Assembly (NCBI GenBank): GCA_017642935.1
Contig: JAEPOK010000001.1
Location: 248,001-312,000, forward strand
Reading direction: 5' to 3'
Length of the DNA: 64,000 nucleotides
DNA from: Hyphomicrobiales bacterium
Lineage (GTDB): Bacteria; Pseudomonadota; Alphaproteobacteria; Rhizobiales; MH13
Shown here: in pieces, positions 49,772-58,740 of the stretch
Layout of the letters: each line of letters starts with the position of its first letter
How positions within the stretch are numbered: position 1 is the first letter of the stretch
Made by a program: the position numbers and the translations under genes
The notes under the pieces: generated by a model
Told to the model about the DNA's origin: nothing
The model's input: the letters and a program-made list of their open reading frames with translations, nothing else
The model's database searches: none

Positions 49772-50024
49772 GGCGGTTCGGTCGGCTCGTGGTCAGGGGG
49801 AAGCTGGGAGTGGGCTTAGACGTGGTGGTTTTGGCTGGTGTGGCGCGCGCGTCCCAGCCGCGCATATGTGATCACGCATGGTGGCAGCCAGATCGGCGCA
49901 TCAAAGGGGCTGAAACGGCTCTATAGAGACCAAGTGCGCGGTTGGAAAGGGATGGAGTGGCGGGCGGCCATCGAAGCTGTGGGCGGTGGCTTCACCATTG
50001 GTCGCAAGCCCAAGACGTCGTGGG

Positions 50025-50438
50025 TTAGTCGCTGCGCGTTTCACCGACCGGAAGCGGCGGAGGTCGCCCGGTGTTCTTGCCGTCATCGACTGTTTCGCTG
50101 GCACTTTGGTGCCCCCCATGGATCGCCGAGGGATGCAGGCCGTTTCGGTGCACCAAGGTGCGTGCGAATGGCGGTTCGCCAAGCACATTCCGACCGTCGA
50201 AATCGCTGACACCGGCTTCCAGGGCATAGCAGGCCAGGCGAACCGACTTGGGAATCGAGACGTGCTTGCCGCTACGGCTACCGGTCTCATAATACTGGAT
50301 CATGCGCTTCTTCAGGCCCAGAAGGTCGGCAGCGTCCTTCTGCTTCAGCCCCAGGCGCTTGCGCCACTCGCGAAAGGCCTCCGCTGGCATCGGATTGGCA
50401 TCATCGTCCTGAGTTTTTTTGCCGGATTTGTCAGCCAT
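50025..50438 (-). CDS. XRE/Cro-type helix-turn-helix regulator
   Basis: 137 residues from the ATG at 50438; the frame to 50528 upstream contains operator-like repeats and is probably untranslated. The helix-turn-helix is AFREWRKRLGLKQKDAADLLGLKKRMIQYYE (21-51). The C-terminal half (KSVRLACYALEAG, then a Pro/basic tail) has no ligand domain. Four palindromic 11-mers lie just before its start, so autoregulation is likely. It is divergent from a 40-codon gene. Such small XRE proteins occur in toxin-antitoxin, phage-derived or chromosomal modules; no toxin gene is seen. Confidence 0.85.
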   Translation of the reverse strand: MADKSGKKTQDDDANPMPAEAFREWRKRLGLKQKDAADLLGLKKRMIQYYETGSRSGKHVSIPKSVRLACYALEAGVSDFDGRNVLGEPPFARTLVHRNGLHPSAIHGGHQSASETVDDGKNTGRPPPLPVGETRSD

Positions 50439-50455
50439 TCCCAATCCACTGAGTC

Positions 50456-50549
50456 GCACTGTGTGCGCGAAAACATGCACTGAGTGCATTTTTGCTATTG
50501 TATAAGGTGCACAATGTGCATATACCATTCGATAAAGCGTACTGAGTGC
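50456..50549. promoter_or_regulatory. Four operator-like palindromes between the XRE gene and the small gene
   Basis: Sites: GCACTGTGTGC (50456-50466), GCACTGAGTGC (50477-50487), GCACAATGTGC (50509-50519) and the weaker GTACTGAGTGC (50539-50549). Consensus GCAC-N3-GTGC. The centres are 21, 32 and 30 nt apart, that is near 2, 3 and 3 helix turns, so bound dimers would lie on the same face. An A+T-rich promoter-like stretch (TTTTTGCTATTGTATAAG) lies between sites 2 and 3. Confidence 0.6.
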
Positions 50550-50620
50550 GCCGGGTCAAGCCACGGCTCGTGATACCAATGGTCATGGTTCACGCGCCCA
50601 ACAATAAGAAAGGATGCGCC

Positions 50621-50743
50621 ATGTTGACGGATATGATTGTTCACCGCTCAATGGTTGAACCGCGTCGTCCGGATTTGCATCGTCACGCAACATTCTCGTG
50701 CTCTTGGCATGCGATTATGCGGTATGTCGGCATAGACTGGTAA
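50621..50743 (+). CDS. Small protein of 40 residues, unknown
   Basis: ATG at 50621 with AAGAAAGGA seven bases upstream; stop TAA at 50741-50743. The protein begins MLTDMIVHRSMVEPRRPD and ends HAIMRYVGIDW. It has five His and two Trp, a net positive charge and one Cys; there is no membrane segment. An intrinsic terminator follows 28 nt after the stop, so a discrete transcript is likely. It faces the XRE regulator and may be its target. I recognise no family. A leader peptide or a regulatory RNA is an alternative. Confidence 0.5.
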   Translation: MLTDMIVHRSMVEPRRPDLHRHATFSCSWHAIMRYVGIDW

Positions 50744-50771
50744 GTTCCGCCGTTCTCCATCTGTGTTTTTG

Positions 50772-50813
50772 AAACGTGCCGCGTTTAGGATCAGGTCCTA
50801 GCGCGGCGTTTTT
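50772..50813 (+). terminator. Intrinsic terminator after the small gene
   Basis: GCCGCG and CGCGGC (50778-50783, 50802-50807) plus the inner helix TAGGA/TCCTA around a five-base loop, followed by GTTTTT. It would end transcripts coming from the left. Confidence 0.8.
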
Positions 50814-50899
50814 CGTTGTTGCGCGGCCATTGGCCTTGCTCTTGGCCAATGGGGTTGGCAGTTTGCCGCCAGTATTGATGACAAAGGACACTCCCCGGC

Positions 50900-51844
50900 A
50901 TGCGTTGGCGAAATATGAGACGCAGCACTAAGGTGCGCGATTTACGGCGTGCCTCGCGCTCTCCAAGCGGAATGGGCGGGTCCCGCATGCGCATCCCGTC
51001 CGGACGGCGGGTGCGTATTCCCTCCGGGCGTGGATCGCGCGCCGGCGGCGGGCTTGGCCTTGGCGGCATCGTTGTCATAGTGATCATTGCTTGGGCGCTT
51101 GGGATCAACCCGCTGACCCTGCTGACCGGCGATACAACGGGCGGCGGCGGGCAGTTTTCGCCCGCGCCGCAGCAGACAAGCGAGCCCTTTAATCCGGGGC
51201 AGGGCGATGAGCTGGCTGACTTTGCCTCGCGCGTGCTTGGCGACACGGAAGATGTATGGGCGGTCAAATTCGATCAGCGCAGTATGCGCTACGAGCCGCC
51301 GACGCTGACGCTGTTTTCCGGGCAAGTTCAGTCGGCCTGCGGTTTTGCCAGCTCCGCCAGCGGGCCGTTCTATTGTCCGCCCGATCGTGGAGTTTTCCTC
51401 GACCTGTCGTTCTTTTCAGAGCTGTCCCGTCGGTTCGGGGCGCCTGGCGATTTCGCGCAAGCTTATGTGATCGCTCACGAGGTGGGTCATCACATCCAGA
51501 ACCAGCTCGGCATTCTGGGTCGCTTCAATGAAGCGCGCCGACGGATGTCCGAGCGCGACGCCAACGCCATGTCGGTGCGGGTGGAGTTGCAGGCCGATTG
51601 CCTGGCAGGTGTCTGGGGCCATGATGCGGCCGCGCGCGGTCTTTTGGAGCGTGGCGACCTTGATGAAGCGTTGAATGCGGCCAGCCAGATTGGTGATGAT
51701 ACGATGCAGCGCCGTGCGCAAGGCTATGTGGTGCCCGAAAGCTTTTCGCACGGGACGGCGGAACAGCGCATGCGCTGGTTCAGCGTCGGTTTCGAAAGCG
51801 GCGATATGGGCCAATGTGACACATTCGAGGCTGGGTCCCTGTAG
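50900..51844 (+). CDS. ypfJ: Neutral zinc metallopeptidase, YpfJ family
   Basis: 314 residues. A basic N-terminal tail is followed by one membrane anchor (GGIVVIVIIAWALGI, about 55-70), and a periplasmic domain with YVIAHEVGHHIQNQLG: His-Glu-x-x-His is the zinc site, and the downstream VELQADCLAGVWG provides the third ligand. AAAGGA lies about 11 bases before the ATG. The family is widespread with unclear substrates. Two Cys pairs are likely in the periplasm. It stands alone. Confidence 0.93.
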   Translation: MRWRNMRRSTKVRDLRRASRSPSGMGGSRMRIPSGRRVRIPSGRGSRAGGGLGLGGIVVIVIIAWALGINPLTLLTGDTTGGGGQFSPAPQQTSEPFNPGQGDELADFASRVLGDTEDVWAVKFDQRSMRYEPPTLTLFSGQVQSACGFASSASGPFYCPPDRGVFLDLSFFSELSRRFGAPGDFAQAYVIAHEVGHHIQNQLGILGRFNEARRRMSERDANAMSVRVELQADCLAGVWGHDAAARGLLERGDLDEALNAASQIGDDTMQRRAQGYVVPESFSHGTAEQRMRWFSVGFESGDMGQCDTFEAGSL

Positions 51845-51877
51845 AGACGGCCTGCTCGGTTGGTTCGAGAAGGATCG

Positions 51878-52363
51878 TCAGCTTGCGAACGTGGTGGCAG
51901 CGTGAACGTCGTGCCACACCCACACGCCAGCCAGGCACCGTCCATCGCCGGCATCATCGTCGATGGCGCCTAGAACGCGGGTATAACTGAACGGCTCGGC
52001 GTTGCGGACCATGTTCATGCAGCGCCATTGATGCAGTGTGCGTTCGCTGCAAATCGTCTCATAGAGCTCGACCAGCGAAGCCAAATGGGCCGGGTGGACG
52101 ATTTCATCGAGCCACTGACCGGCGGCGATTTTGCCACCCAATTCGAAATGGTTGGGGCCGGCCACCAAAACCTGAAAGGCTGCCGCACTCTTGCCGCGAT
52201 GTTGTTTTTCAGAACGACCTAACATTCCGAAACCTGGATGATCCAGAGGAGCGCCAAGGGCGGCAAGTGCCTGCAGCGTCGGCGGTTTTCTGTCGCTTGA
52301 GGCGTTATGCCAAGCGTCTGAAAATGCCTTCAGGGGCGTTTCTGCCAGGGTCGTTGAGGTCAT
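51878..52363 (-). CDS. Hypothetical PAS-like sensory protein
   Basis: 161 residues from the ATG at 52363. The C-terminal part (HPAHLASLVELYETICSERTLHQWRCMNMVRNAEPFSYTRVLGAI) has the pattern of a PAS fold, with no output domain. It may be a small sensor or binding protein. It is convergent with the zinc peptidase and divergent from the AraC-type gene; those two may be functionally linked. Confidence in the gene is good, in the domain call modest. Confidence 0.55.
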   Translation of the reverse strand: MTSTTLAETPLKAFSDAWHNASSDRKPPTLQALAALGAPLDHPGFGMLGRSEKQHRGKSAAAFQVLVAGPNHFELGGKIAAGQWLDEIVHPAHLASLVELYETICSERTLHQWRCMNMVRNAEPFSYTRVLGAIDDDAGDGRCLAGVWVWHDVHAATTFAS

Positions 52364-52551
52364 GACGTTCCGGTCCACTCAGACTGGTTTACCGCGAGCC
52401 TGGCATAGCATCGCCGCCTCGTTGCGCGGCCAAGGTCCGAACAGAAAAAAGCATGGCGCAATAGCATTGCTTCGGAATTGTCTCAACATGCCGTATATTT
52501 ATCTTTCGAGCACGCTTCCCCGATGGCGGTGGCGTGAAGCACGGGTTGTGG

Positions 52552-53676
52552 ATGGCCAAGGACGCATTGCCCCCTGCTGACAGAGACAACGACGCGCACA
52601 CACCCTCGTCGACCGCAGACCCTCGCGTGCAAACGGATGGCAAATATGACTGGGAGGCCGACGCCGACCGGTTCCTGATCCATGCCCGCGCACTGGCTGG
52701 GCTTCTTGCTCATGCTGAAAAGCAAGGCCTGTCATCGGCAGTCATGACCGAAGAGTTGGCGAAGTTGCGCCTCAACGATGTGCGCTCAGATTCCTTCGAT
52801 GGGTTCATCAGTATGAACCGGTTCGCCAAGCTGATGCGACGGATCGGCAAGATACTGAACGATGAAGCCATCGGTTTGCATGTTGCCGATCACATCGATC
52901 TTGGATCGATGGGAGCGTTTGGGATGGCTGTTGTCAGCGCACCCAATCTTGATCAAGCGCTTCAGGTGCTTTGCCGCTATATGCGGCTTTATGCCGACGT
53001 CTCTTTCGCCGCGACGGTCATCGGAGAGCAAGAGGTTGAATTCGATTGGGCCTATTCGCCACTTATCGCCGCGCGCGATGTCTTGTGTGACCGTGCGGCG
53101 CGCCTATTCAAGGTGCGAATGCGTGTCCTTTTCGGTGAAGCCTGGGAGCCGAGGCGGGTATATCTGCAACGACCGAAGCCGAAGGACCTTCGCCCTTATC
53201 GGCAAGCCTTATGCAGTAATTTGACCTTCGACGCCCCGATAAACCGGATTGTGCTCCGTCGCACGGACCTTGACCTGCCTAATGTTCATGCGGATGCCAA
53301 CACCCATGAAATCGCAATCGCCTTGGCCGAACGCATGATGGCCGAGCGGCGGATCCCGGACGATCTCTCGATCCGTGCGCGCGAGGACATTTTGCACCAT
53401 TTGGCCGATGAAGGGCCCAATATGAACGAAACGGCACGGCGGCTCGGCACCAGCCCGCGCAGCCTACAACGGCGGCTGGAAGAGCTTGGCACGACGTATC
53501 AGCGGCTCAGCGATGATGTTCGCAAGGCCCTTGCCGACGAGCTTTTGAAGCAGACGACATTGCCGATGGGTGAAATCGCGTTTCGTTTGGGATTTGCCAA
53601 TCAGGCCAATTTGACCCGTGCGTCGAAGCGCTGGTTTGGCCTGTCGCCGAGGCAGGTGCGGGCGCAAGAAACCTGA
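52552..53676 (+). CDS. AraC-family regulator with arabinose-binding-like (OruR/ArgR-type) N-terminal domain
   Basis: 374 residues from the ATG at 52552; a GTG at 52534 is also possible. The N-terminal ligand domain (about 45-240) has GSMGAFGMAVVSAPNLDQALQVLCRYMRL, typical of the group of Pseudomonas OruR or mycobacterial virulence regulators. Two helix-turn-helix motifs end the protein: MNETARRLGTSPRSLQRRLEELG and MGEIAFRLGFANQANLTRASKRWFGLSPRQVR. It activates genes in response to a small hydrophobic or amino acid ligand. No neighbour is an obvious target. Confidence 0.92.
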   Translation: MAKDALPPADRDNDAHTPSSTADPRVQTDGKYDWEADADRFLIHARALAGLLAHAEKQGLSSAVMTEELAKLRLNDVRSDSFDGFISMNRFAKLMRRIGKILNDEAIGLHVADHIDLGSMGAFGMAVVSAPNLDQALQVLCRYMRLYADVSFAATVIGEQEVEFDWAYSPLIAARDVLCDRAARLFKVRMRVLFGEAWEPRRVYLQRPKPKDLRPYRQALCSNLTFDAPINRIVLRRTDLDLPNVHADANTHEIAIALAERMMAERRIPDDLSIRAREDILHHLADEGPNMNETARRLGTSPRSLQRRLEELGTTYQRLSDDVRKALADELLKQTTLPMGEIAFRLGFANQANLTRASKRWFGLSPRQVRAQET

Positions 53677-53890
53677 GATTGTTATACTATACAACTTTGG
53701 TCGAATAGTTGGCTTTACGCTTAGGACAAGTTTTTGACGTCTGCGGAAAAGCGCAAAGACGCGAAGGCCCGTAAAGGAAACTTACCGCACAACCCTTCAC
53801 GTTGCAGATCCGTGCGCTACCTCCTCAGGTAGTACCGCTCGCGGGTTTATGTGGGATTGTTGCATTGCCTTCAAACTTGGAGAGTCCAAC

Positions 53891-54346
53891 ATGCGTTGGT
53901 TTTTTGACACGTCGCACGCTGTAAGCGCATCGGCTGAGTTGGCATCGGGAAGCGATGTCGCAGAGCTGGATCGCCCCGGCTCGGATCAAGCCGAGCAGTC
54001 GATCTCGCAAACCGCCGAAGCATTCGGCGTGACCATGCGCACCTTGCGCTTCTATGAGAGCAAGGGGTTGTTGCAACCGCGCCGTATTGGAAATCGCCGG
54101 TTTTACAACGAAGCGTGCCGTGCACGCTTGCGGTTGGTGCTGAAGGGTAAGGCGATGGGCCTCGGTCTGGATGAAATTGGCGAACTGGTTCAGCTGGTTG
54201 AGAGCGAGCTGACCGACAGCGAACGCGCCAGCGCTGTCCGTGCCTTGTGCGAGCGTCAGCGCGACATGCTTTCCGCGCGTCGCGACGTCATCGACGAACA
54301 GATTGCCGAGACCGACCGCGTGATTGATGGGCTGACGTCGCTCTAA
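53891..54346 (+). CDS. MerR-family transcriptional regulator
   Basis: 151 residues from the ATG at 53891, with GGAGAG nine bases upstream. The N-terminal 40 residues are variable; then the MerR winged helix SISQTAEAFGVTMRTLRFYESKGLLQPRRIGNRRFY and a coiled-coil dimer helix (QRDMLSARRDVIDEQIAETDRVIDGL). No metal-binding Cys follows, so it is not of the Hg, Zn or Cu kind. Its targets are unknown. Convergent with carA. Confidence 0.9.
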   Translation: MRWFFDTSHAVSASAELASGSDVAELDRPGSDQAEQSISQTAEAFGVTMRTLRFYESKGLLQPRRIGNRRFYNEACRARLRLVLKGKAMGLGLDEIGELVQLVESELTDSERASAVRALCERQRDMLSARRDVIDEQIAETDRVIDGLTSL

Positions 54347-54401
54347 CAATCGTAAGCCGCTTGACCAGAGCCCTAACGCGCGGCCAGTTTTGGGCAGAGC
54401 C

Positions 54402-55616
54402 CTAACGGGCGGCCATATGGTCGATAAACCGATCGAACAGATAATGGCTGTCACGCGGCCCCGGCGATGCTTCAGGGTGGTGTTGGACTGAGAATACCGG
54501 CAGCGTCTTGTGGCGCAGTCCACAATTCGATCCATCAAATAGCGATGTATGCGTTGCCTCGACTGTATCGGGCAACGTGTCGCCATCCACCGCAAAGCCA
54601 TGGTTCATGGACGTCACTTCGACCTTTCCGGTGGTGTAGTCCATCACCGGATGGTTGGCGCCATGGTGGCCCTGATGCATCTTTTTGGTCTTGGCACCAA
54701 CGGCCAGCCCCAAGATCTGGTGCCCGAGGCATATGCCGAACATGGGCAGTCCGGTTTCCATCAGTTTTTGGATTGTTTCGACCGCATAGGTTCCGGTTGC
54801 CGCCGGATCGCCAGGACCGTTGGAAAGAAAAATGCCATCCGGCTTGAGGGCAAGAATGTCGTCCGCACTTGTTGAGGCCGGCATGACGGTGATTTTGCAG
54901 CCCCGGTCGGCGAGCAGCCGCAATATGTTGCGCTTCACGCCGAAATCGATGGCCACGACGTGACGAACGGTATCGGTCGCATCGCCAAAGCCTTCTGAAA
55001 AAACCCAACTGGTTTGGCTCCAACCCTCAGGCTGTTCGATGGTCACGTCGGGCACCAAATCCTGATCCACCAAGCCTGGCCAAGCAGCGCTGTCAGCCGA
55101 GAGAGCGGCCATATCGAACACGCCATCCGGCGCATGGGCGAGCGCTGCGTTGGGCATGCCATGCTCGCGAATGTGCGCCGTCAGGGCGCGCGTATCGATG
55201 CCGCAAAGCCCAATGATGCCGCGTGCCTTTAGCCACGCATCCAGATGCTGCGTGGCGCGCCAATTGGACGGATCAGTGACATCGGCTTTGACGATAAGGC
55301 CACGGGCGCCGACAAACTCTTCGCTTGGTGGAAGTTGTTCCTGGTCTTCGCCGTTGGTGCCGACATTGCCGATATGGGGGAAAGTGAAGGTGATGATTTG
55401 GCTGGCATAGGACGGGTCTGTCAGGATTTCCTGATACCCGGTCATGGCGGTGTTGAAGCACACCTCACCAAGCGCCGATCCGGTAGCGCCAAACCCAAAA
55501 CCCTCAAACACGGTGCCATCGGCCAACACCAAGCGGCCGGTTTTCAGGCGTGGCGCCCAGGCAGGTGATGCATGGCCAGGTTCGTGGGTTGAACTGATCA
55601 GTGTTTCGGCGGTCAT
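54402..55616 (-). CDS. carA: Carbamoyl phosphate synthase small subunit
   Basis: 404 residues from the ATG at 55616. The N-terminal domain has GRLVLADGTVFEGFGFGATG and TAMTGYQEILTDPSYA; the class I glutaminase domain has LSNGPGDPAA, GICLGHQILGLAVG with the catalytic Cys, and QHHPEASPGP with His and Glu. It takes ammonia from glutamine and passes it to CarB. The promoter region 55617-56009 is shared with the divergent yqeY gene. Confidence 0.98.
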   Translation of the reverse strand: MTAETLISSTHEPGHASPAWAPRLKTGRLVLADGTVFEGFGFGATGSALGEVCFNTAMTGYQEILTDPSYASQIITFTFPHIGNVGTNGEDQEQLPPSEEFVGARGLIVKADVTDPSNWRATQHLDAWLKARGIIGLCGIDTRALTAHIREHGMPNAALAHAPDGVFDMAALSADSAAWPGLVDQDLVPDVTIEQPEGWSQTSWVFSEGFGDATDTVRHVVAIDFGVKRNILRLLADRGCKITVMPASTSADDILALKPDGIFLSNGPGDPAATGTYAVETIQKLMETGLPMFGICLGHQILGLAVGAKTKKMHQGHHGANHPVMDYTTGKVEVTSMNHGFAVDGDTLPDTVEATHTSLFDGSNCGLRHKTLPVFSVQHHPEASPGPRDSHYLFDRFIDHMAAR

Positions 55617-55698
55617 CGGTTTCTTTCCAGGGCGGTGTGGCAAGCTGACTAGGCATGAAAAAATGACCGGTCAGCCCTGCACCAAATGGGGAGGTGAT

Positions 55699-55857
55699 AT
55701 GGCTTGCAATTTGGCGCCGAGCTCTTACATCAGCGCGCTCGTCACATTGCAAGCCAATGGCAACTCAATGCTTGCCGGTTTTCACGCCGGCTCGGGTTTT
55801 GGGCGTTTGCTACGCCGCTCAACCGCAACTGTAAACTCCACCGTCCATCGCAGGTGA
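55699..55857 (+). CDS. Possible small ORF in the carA-yqeY divergent region
   Basis: A 52-codon frame whose ATG (55699) is preceded by GGGGAGGTGAT, a near-perfect complement of the 16S rRNA 3' end, though only 4 bases from the start. The product starts MACNLAPSSYISALVTLQAN and is otherwise low in information. The same DNA carries an exact inverted repeat. The apparent binding site may be chance. The rest of 55617-56009 shows no other gene. Confidence 0.25.
   Translation: MACNLAPSSYISALVTLQANGNSMLAGFHAGSGFGRLLRRSTATVNSTVHRR
55701..55755. repeat. Exact 10-bp inverted repeat upstream of carA
   Basis: GGCTTGCAAT (55701-55710) and ATTGCAAGCC (55746-55755) with 35 bases between. It could form a stem in RNA from either strand or be two half-sites of a regulator between the divergent carA and yqeY. 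Confidence 0.5.
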
Positions 55858-56009
55858 ACGCTGTGTTGGGGCTGTGGAAAAGGAAATGATGCTTTGCTTC
55901 AGGACGCGCCTGCGCTAACTTTGTCGGTGTGTCAGTTTGTTGAAGACGCGGCGCCGACCGGTGCTCGCTGACTGAAAATTCAAAGCATTCAACATTTTAT
56001 GGGATCTCC

Positions 56010-56474
56010 ATGCGTGATACGCTCAATGACAGTTTGAAAGATGCCGTGAAGGCGAAAGACAGCCGTAAGGCCTGTACGCTTCGTCTCATCAACGCTGCCA
56101 TCAAGGACCGCGACATTGCGATGCGGACCAGCGGGTCGGAGCGTCTGTCGGACTCGGGCATTCTGGATCTGCTTGCCAAGATGGTGAAGCAGCGTGAAGA
56201 ATCGCACCGGCTTTATGAAGAAGCTGGCCGGCTTGATCTGGCGCAGCAGGAAGCTGATGAGATCGACATCATTCGCACCTTCATGCCACGCCAATTGAGC
56301 GAGGATGAGGTGAGCGAAGCCGTGGTGAAGGTCATTGATGAGACCGGCGCGGAAGGTCTGCGCGACATGGGCAAGATCATGAGCGCTTTGAAGGCGCGTT
56401 TTCCTGGCCAGATCGATGCCTGTAAAGCATCCAGCCTTGCCAAGCAGCATTTGTGTGCCCCTGCCGCCAGCTAA
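56010..56474 (+). CDS. yqeY: GatB/YqeY-domain protein
   Basis: 154 residues. MRDTLNDSLKDAVKAKDSRKACTLRLINAAIKDRDIAMR and IIRTFMPRQLSEDEVSEAVVKVIDETGAEGLRDMGKIM are typical of YqeY, a small tRNA-binding helical protein related to the tail of GatB. It directly precedes dnaG (33 nt), as in many alphas. It may assist tRNA-dependent amidation; the role is not established. Confidence 0.93.
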   Translation: MRDTLNDSLKDAVKAKDSRKACTLRLINAAIKDRDIAMRTSGSERLSDSGILDLLAKMVKQREESHRLYEEAGRLDLAQQEADEIDIIRTFMPRQLSEDEVSEAVVKVIDETGAEGLRDMGKIMSALKARFPGQIDACKASSLAKQHLCAPAAS

Positions 56475-56507
56475 CGCACCGCGCCAGCGGACGGGATAGG
56501 TGCGCCC

Positions 56508-58346
56508 ATGATCCGCTTTACCGATGGCTTTCTATCGACCATTCGCGATCGCATCCCGCTGTCCGACATTGTCGGGCGGCGGGTGTCGTGGGATCGCAAG
56601 AAGTCGCGTCCGGCCAAAGGCGATCATTGGGCGTGTTGCCCGTTTCATGGCGAAAAGACACCGTCATTCCATGTGGATGACCGCAAGGGCCGCTACCATT
56701 GTTTTGGGTGCTCGGAGTCAGGCGATCATTTTCGTTTTTTGATGGAAATGGATGGACTGAGCTTTCCCGAGGCGGTCGAGCGTTTGGCAGGCGAGGCGGG
56801 CATGGCGATGCCTGCGCCCGACCCGGAAGCGGCGCGCCGCCAAAAAGTGCAGTTGAAGCTGCACGATGTTCTGGAACTGGCTGCCAGCTATTTCGAGCGG
56901 CATTTGCACGCGCCTGAGGGGCAGCATGCGCTGGCCTATGCGCTGAAGCGCGGGCTCGACGCAGATATCCAAAAAACCTTTCGCATTGGCTTTGCCCCCG
57001 ATCGTCGCGATGGGATGATCAGTTTCCTGACAAGCCATGATGTGCCCGTCGGCGATATGATCGATGCGGGGCTGGTCATTGCGCCGGAGGATGGTGGGCG
57101 CGCGCCATATGACCGCTTCAGAGGGCGGTTGATGGTCGCGATCGAGGACCAACGCGGTAAGGTTGTCGGCTTTGGCGGGCGTGTGCTTGGCGATGGCGAG
57201 CCGAAATATCTGAACTCCCCAGAGACCGATCTCTTCCGCAAACGCGAAATGGTGTTCAACGCCAAGCGCGCGCGCCAGGCCGCGCACCAAAATGGTCGGC
57301 TGATTGTCGTGGAAGGCTATATGGACGCCATCGCGCTTCACCGTGCTGGCTTTCAGGAGGTTGTGGCCTCGTTGGGCACGGCGATGGGTGAAGAACAGAT
57401 CGCGCTGATGTGGCGCTTCACCGATGAGCCGGTTGTGTGTTTCGACGGCGATGGGGCAGGGGAGCGTGCTGCCCATCGCGCCATTGACCGCGCCTTGCCT
57501 ATGCTCAAGCCCGGCAAGAGCCTGAAATTTCTGTTTTTGCCCAAGGGTATGGACCCAGATGATTTCGTCAGTGCGCGTGGGGCCGACGCTTTTGAAGCTG
57601 AATTGTCCAATGCGTTGCCAATGATCGAGGCCTTGTGGGCGCGCGAGACGGCCGGGCTCGATGTTTCAACACCTGAGCGCATGGCAGCGTTCCAGACCGG
57701 CCTGTCGCGCCTTGTCGCTGGGATCGAAGATGCGACCGTGCGGCAGCATTACGATCAGGCTTTGAAGGACCGCTTTTACGCGATGCGACGGGCGCTGCGC
57801 CAGGCACAGAATCCGCAAGGCTCGCGACCGGCAGGCCCGGGCCGGATGGCCGGATCATCGGAGCCGATGGGCGCAAAGGCCCGCACGGCGCCAAAGCTTG
57901 TCACGCCGGAGATGCAACTGCTCGCCTTGGCGCAGCGCTATCCCGATGAGGCTATGCGTTTTGCAGACCGCGATGTGTTTTCGCTCTGTCAGGACGAGGC
58001 TTTGGCGCGCCGGCTTGAGACCGCCTTGCAGGGTGAGGGGACGGTTGGAGATCAGACAAGCCTAGAAGCCTTACCATTCCCTATTCTCAAACAAGAGGCG
58101 AGTCCGCGCTTTATCGGCATGTTGTTCGCCTTCCTGTTCGCCAGGATGGAGCTGCGCTGCATTGAAGCGGAAGCGGCCTCGACCTTGTCGCTGGAGCCTG
58201 AATCCATGAGCGAAGCGGCGATGGAACGGTTGGTTGCGATCCAGAATGAGGCTCGCTCAATGCAAGCTCAAATTGACGAGCTGGAGCGGCAGCTTGATGA
58301 GGAGGCGAGCATGATGCGTAGCCTTAACGTCAAGACGGCGAGCTAG
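56508..58346 (+). CDS. dnaG: DNA primase
   Basis: 612 residues. The CHC2 zinc finger is C44-x2-H47 and C65-x2-C68 (CPFHGEKTPSFHVDD, HCFGC). The TOPRIM core has VVEGYMDAIAL and CFDGDGAGERAA with the metal-binding acidic residues. The C-terminal domain that binds DnaB is shorter than in E. coli but present (from about 480). It makes RNA primers at replication forks. The order yqeY-dnaG-rpoD is the macromolecular synthesis cluster without rpsU, usual in this class. Confidence 0.97.
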   Translation: MIRFTDGFLSTIRDRIPLSDIVGRRVSWDRKKSRPAKGDHWACCPFHGEKTPSFHVDDRKGRYHCFGCSESGDHFRFLMEMDGLSFPEAVERLAGEAGMAMPAPDPEAARRQKVQLKLHDVLELAASYFERHLHAPEGQHALAYALKRGLDADIQKTFRIGFAPDRRDGMISFLTSHDVPVGDMIDAGLVIAPEDGGRAPYDRFRGRLMVAIEDQRGKVVGFGGRVLGDGEPKYLNSPETDLFRKREMVFNAKRARQAAHQNGRLIVVEGYMDAIALHRAGFQEVVASLGTAMGEEQIALMWRFTDEPVVCFDGDGAGERAAHRAIDRALPMLKPGKSLKFLFLPKGMDPDDFVSARGADAFEAELSNALPMIEALWARETAGLDVSTPERMAAFQTGLSRLVAGIEDATVRQHYDQALKDRFYAMRRALRQAQNPQGSRPAGPGRMAGSSEPMGAKARTAPKLVTPEMQLLALAQRYPDEAMRFADRDVFSLCQDEALARRLETALQGEGTVGDQTSLEALPFPILKQEASPRFIGMLFAFLFARMELRCIEAEAASTLSLEPESMSEAAMERLVAIQNEARSMQAQIDELERQLDEEASMMRSLNVKTAS

Positions 58347-58740
58347 CTGACTGAGGTTTTCGCCAAAAAAGCACGAAAAACCTGCCGTAAGCGTCCTTTT
58401 TGCCGGTTTTGGGTGGTTGCGTCGGCGGACCAATTGCCTACATAAACTGGTGCGCGACACAGCGGGCCGACCAAACGCCATGGCGCTCCATTTTTCGACA
58501 CGCGCAACATCCGGCAAACTTGTATCTGCAAGGGCGCCTCTAAACCGAACGCCGTCGATCACCTTGTGATGGGCGGTTGCTTTGTGTCGTCCTGATGTCT
58601 GGTCAGTGCGCAAAGTGATGGTTAAGAGCCGCTTTACGCCGACGCCTTACACTGCGTGCGCAGATGTACGATTTTTCCTAGGCGCGAGCTGCGCGAGACT
58701 GCGCCGCGTCGTACGATCCTGATCAGGAGTTGCTTGCCAT
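58347..58740 (+). promoter_or_regulatory. dnaG-rpoD intergenic region of 394 nt
   Basis: No gene is seen. A hairpin with an A+T-rich end just after dnaG (AAAACC...GGTTTT, 58375-58411) may slow transcription. A sigma-70-like promoter, TTGCGT, 16 bases, TACATA (about 58418-58445), could give rpoD its own transcript. A second possibility lies nearer the gene, but I cannot rank it. Confidence 0.35.

Noticed and set aside
50025-50743. Toxin-antitoxin module made by the XRE and small genes
   Set aside because: The small product has no known toxin motif and the genes are divergent, whereas such modules are usually in one operon; kept only as a remote idea.
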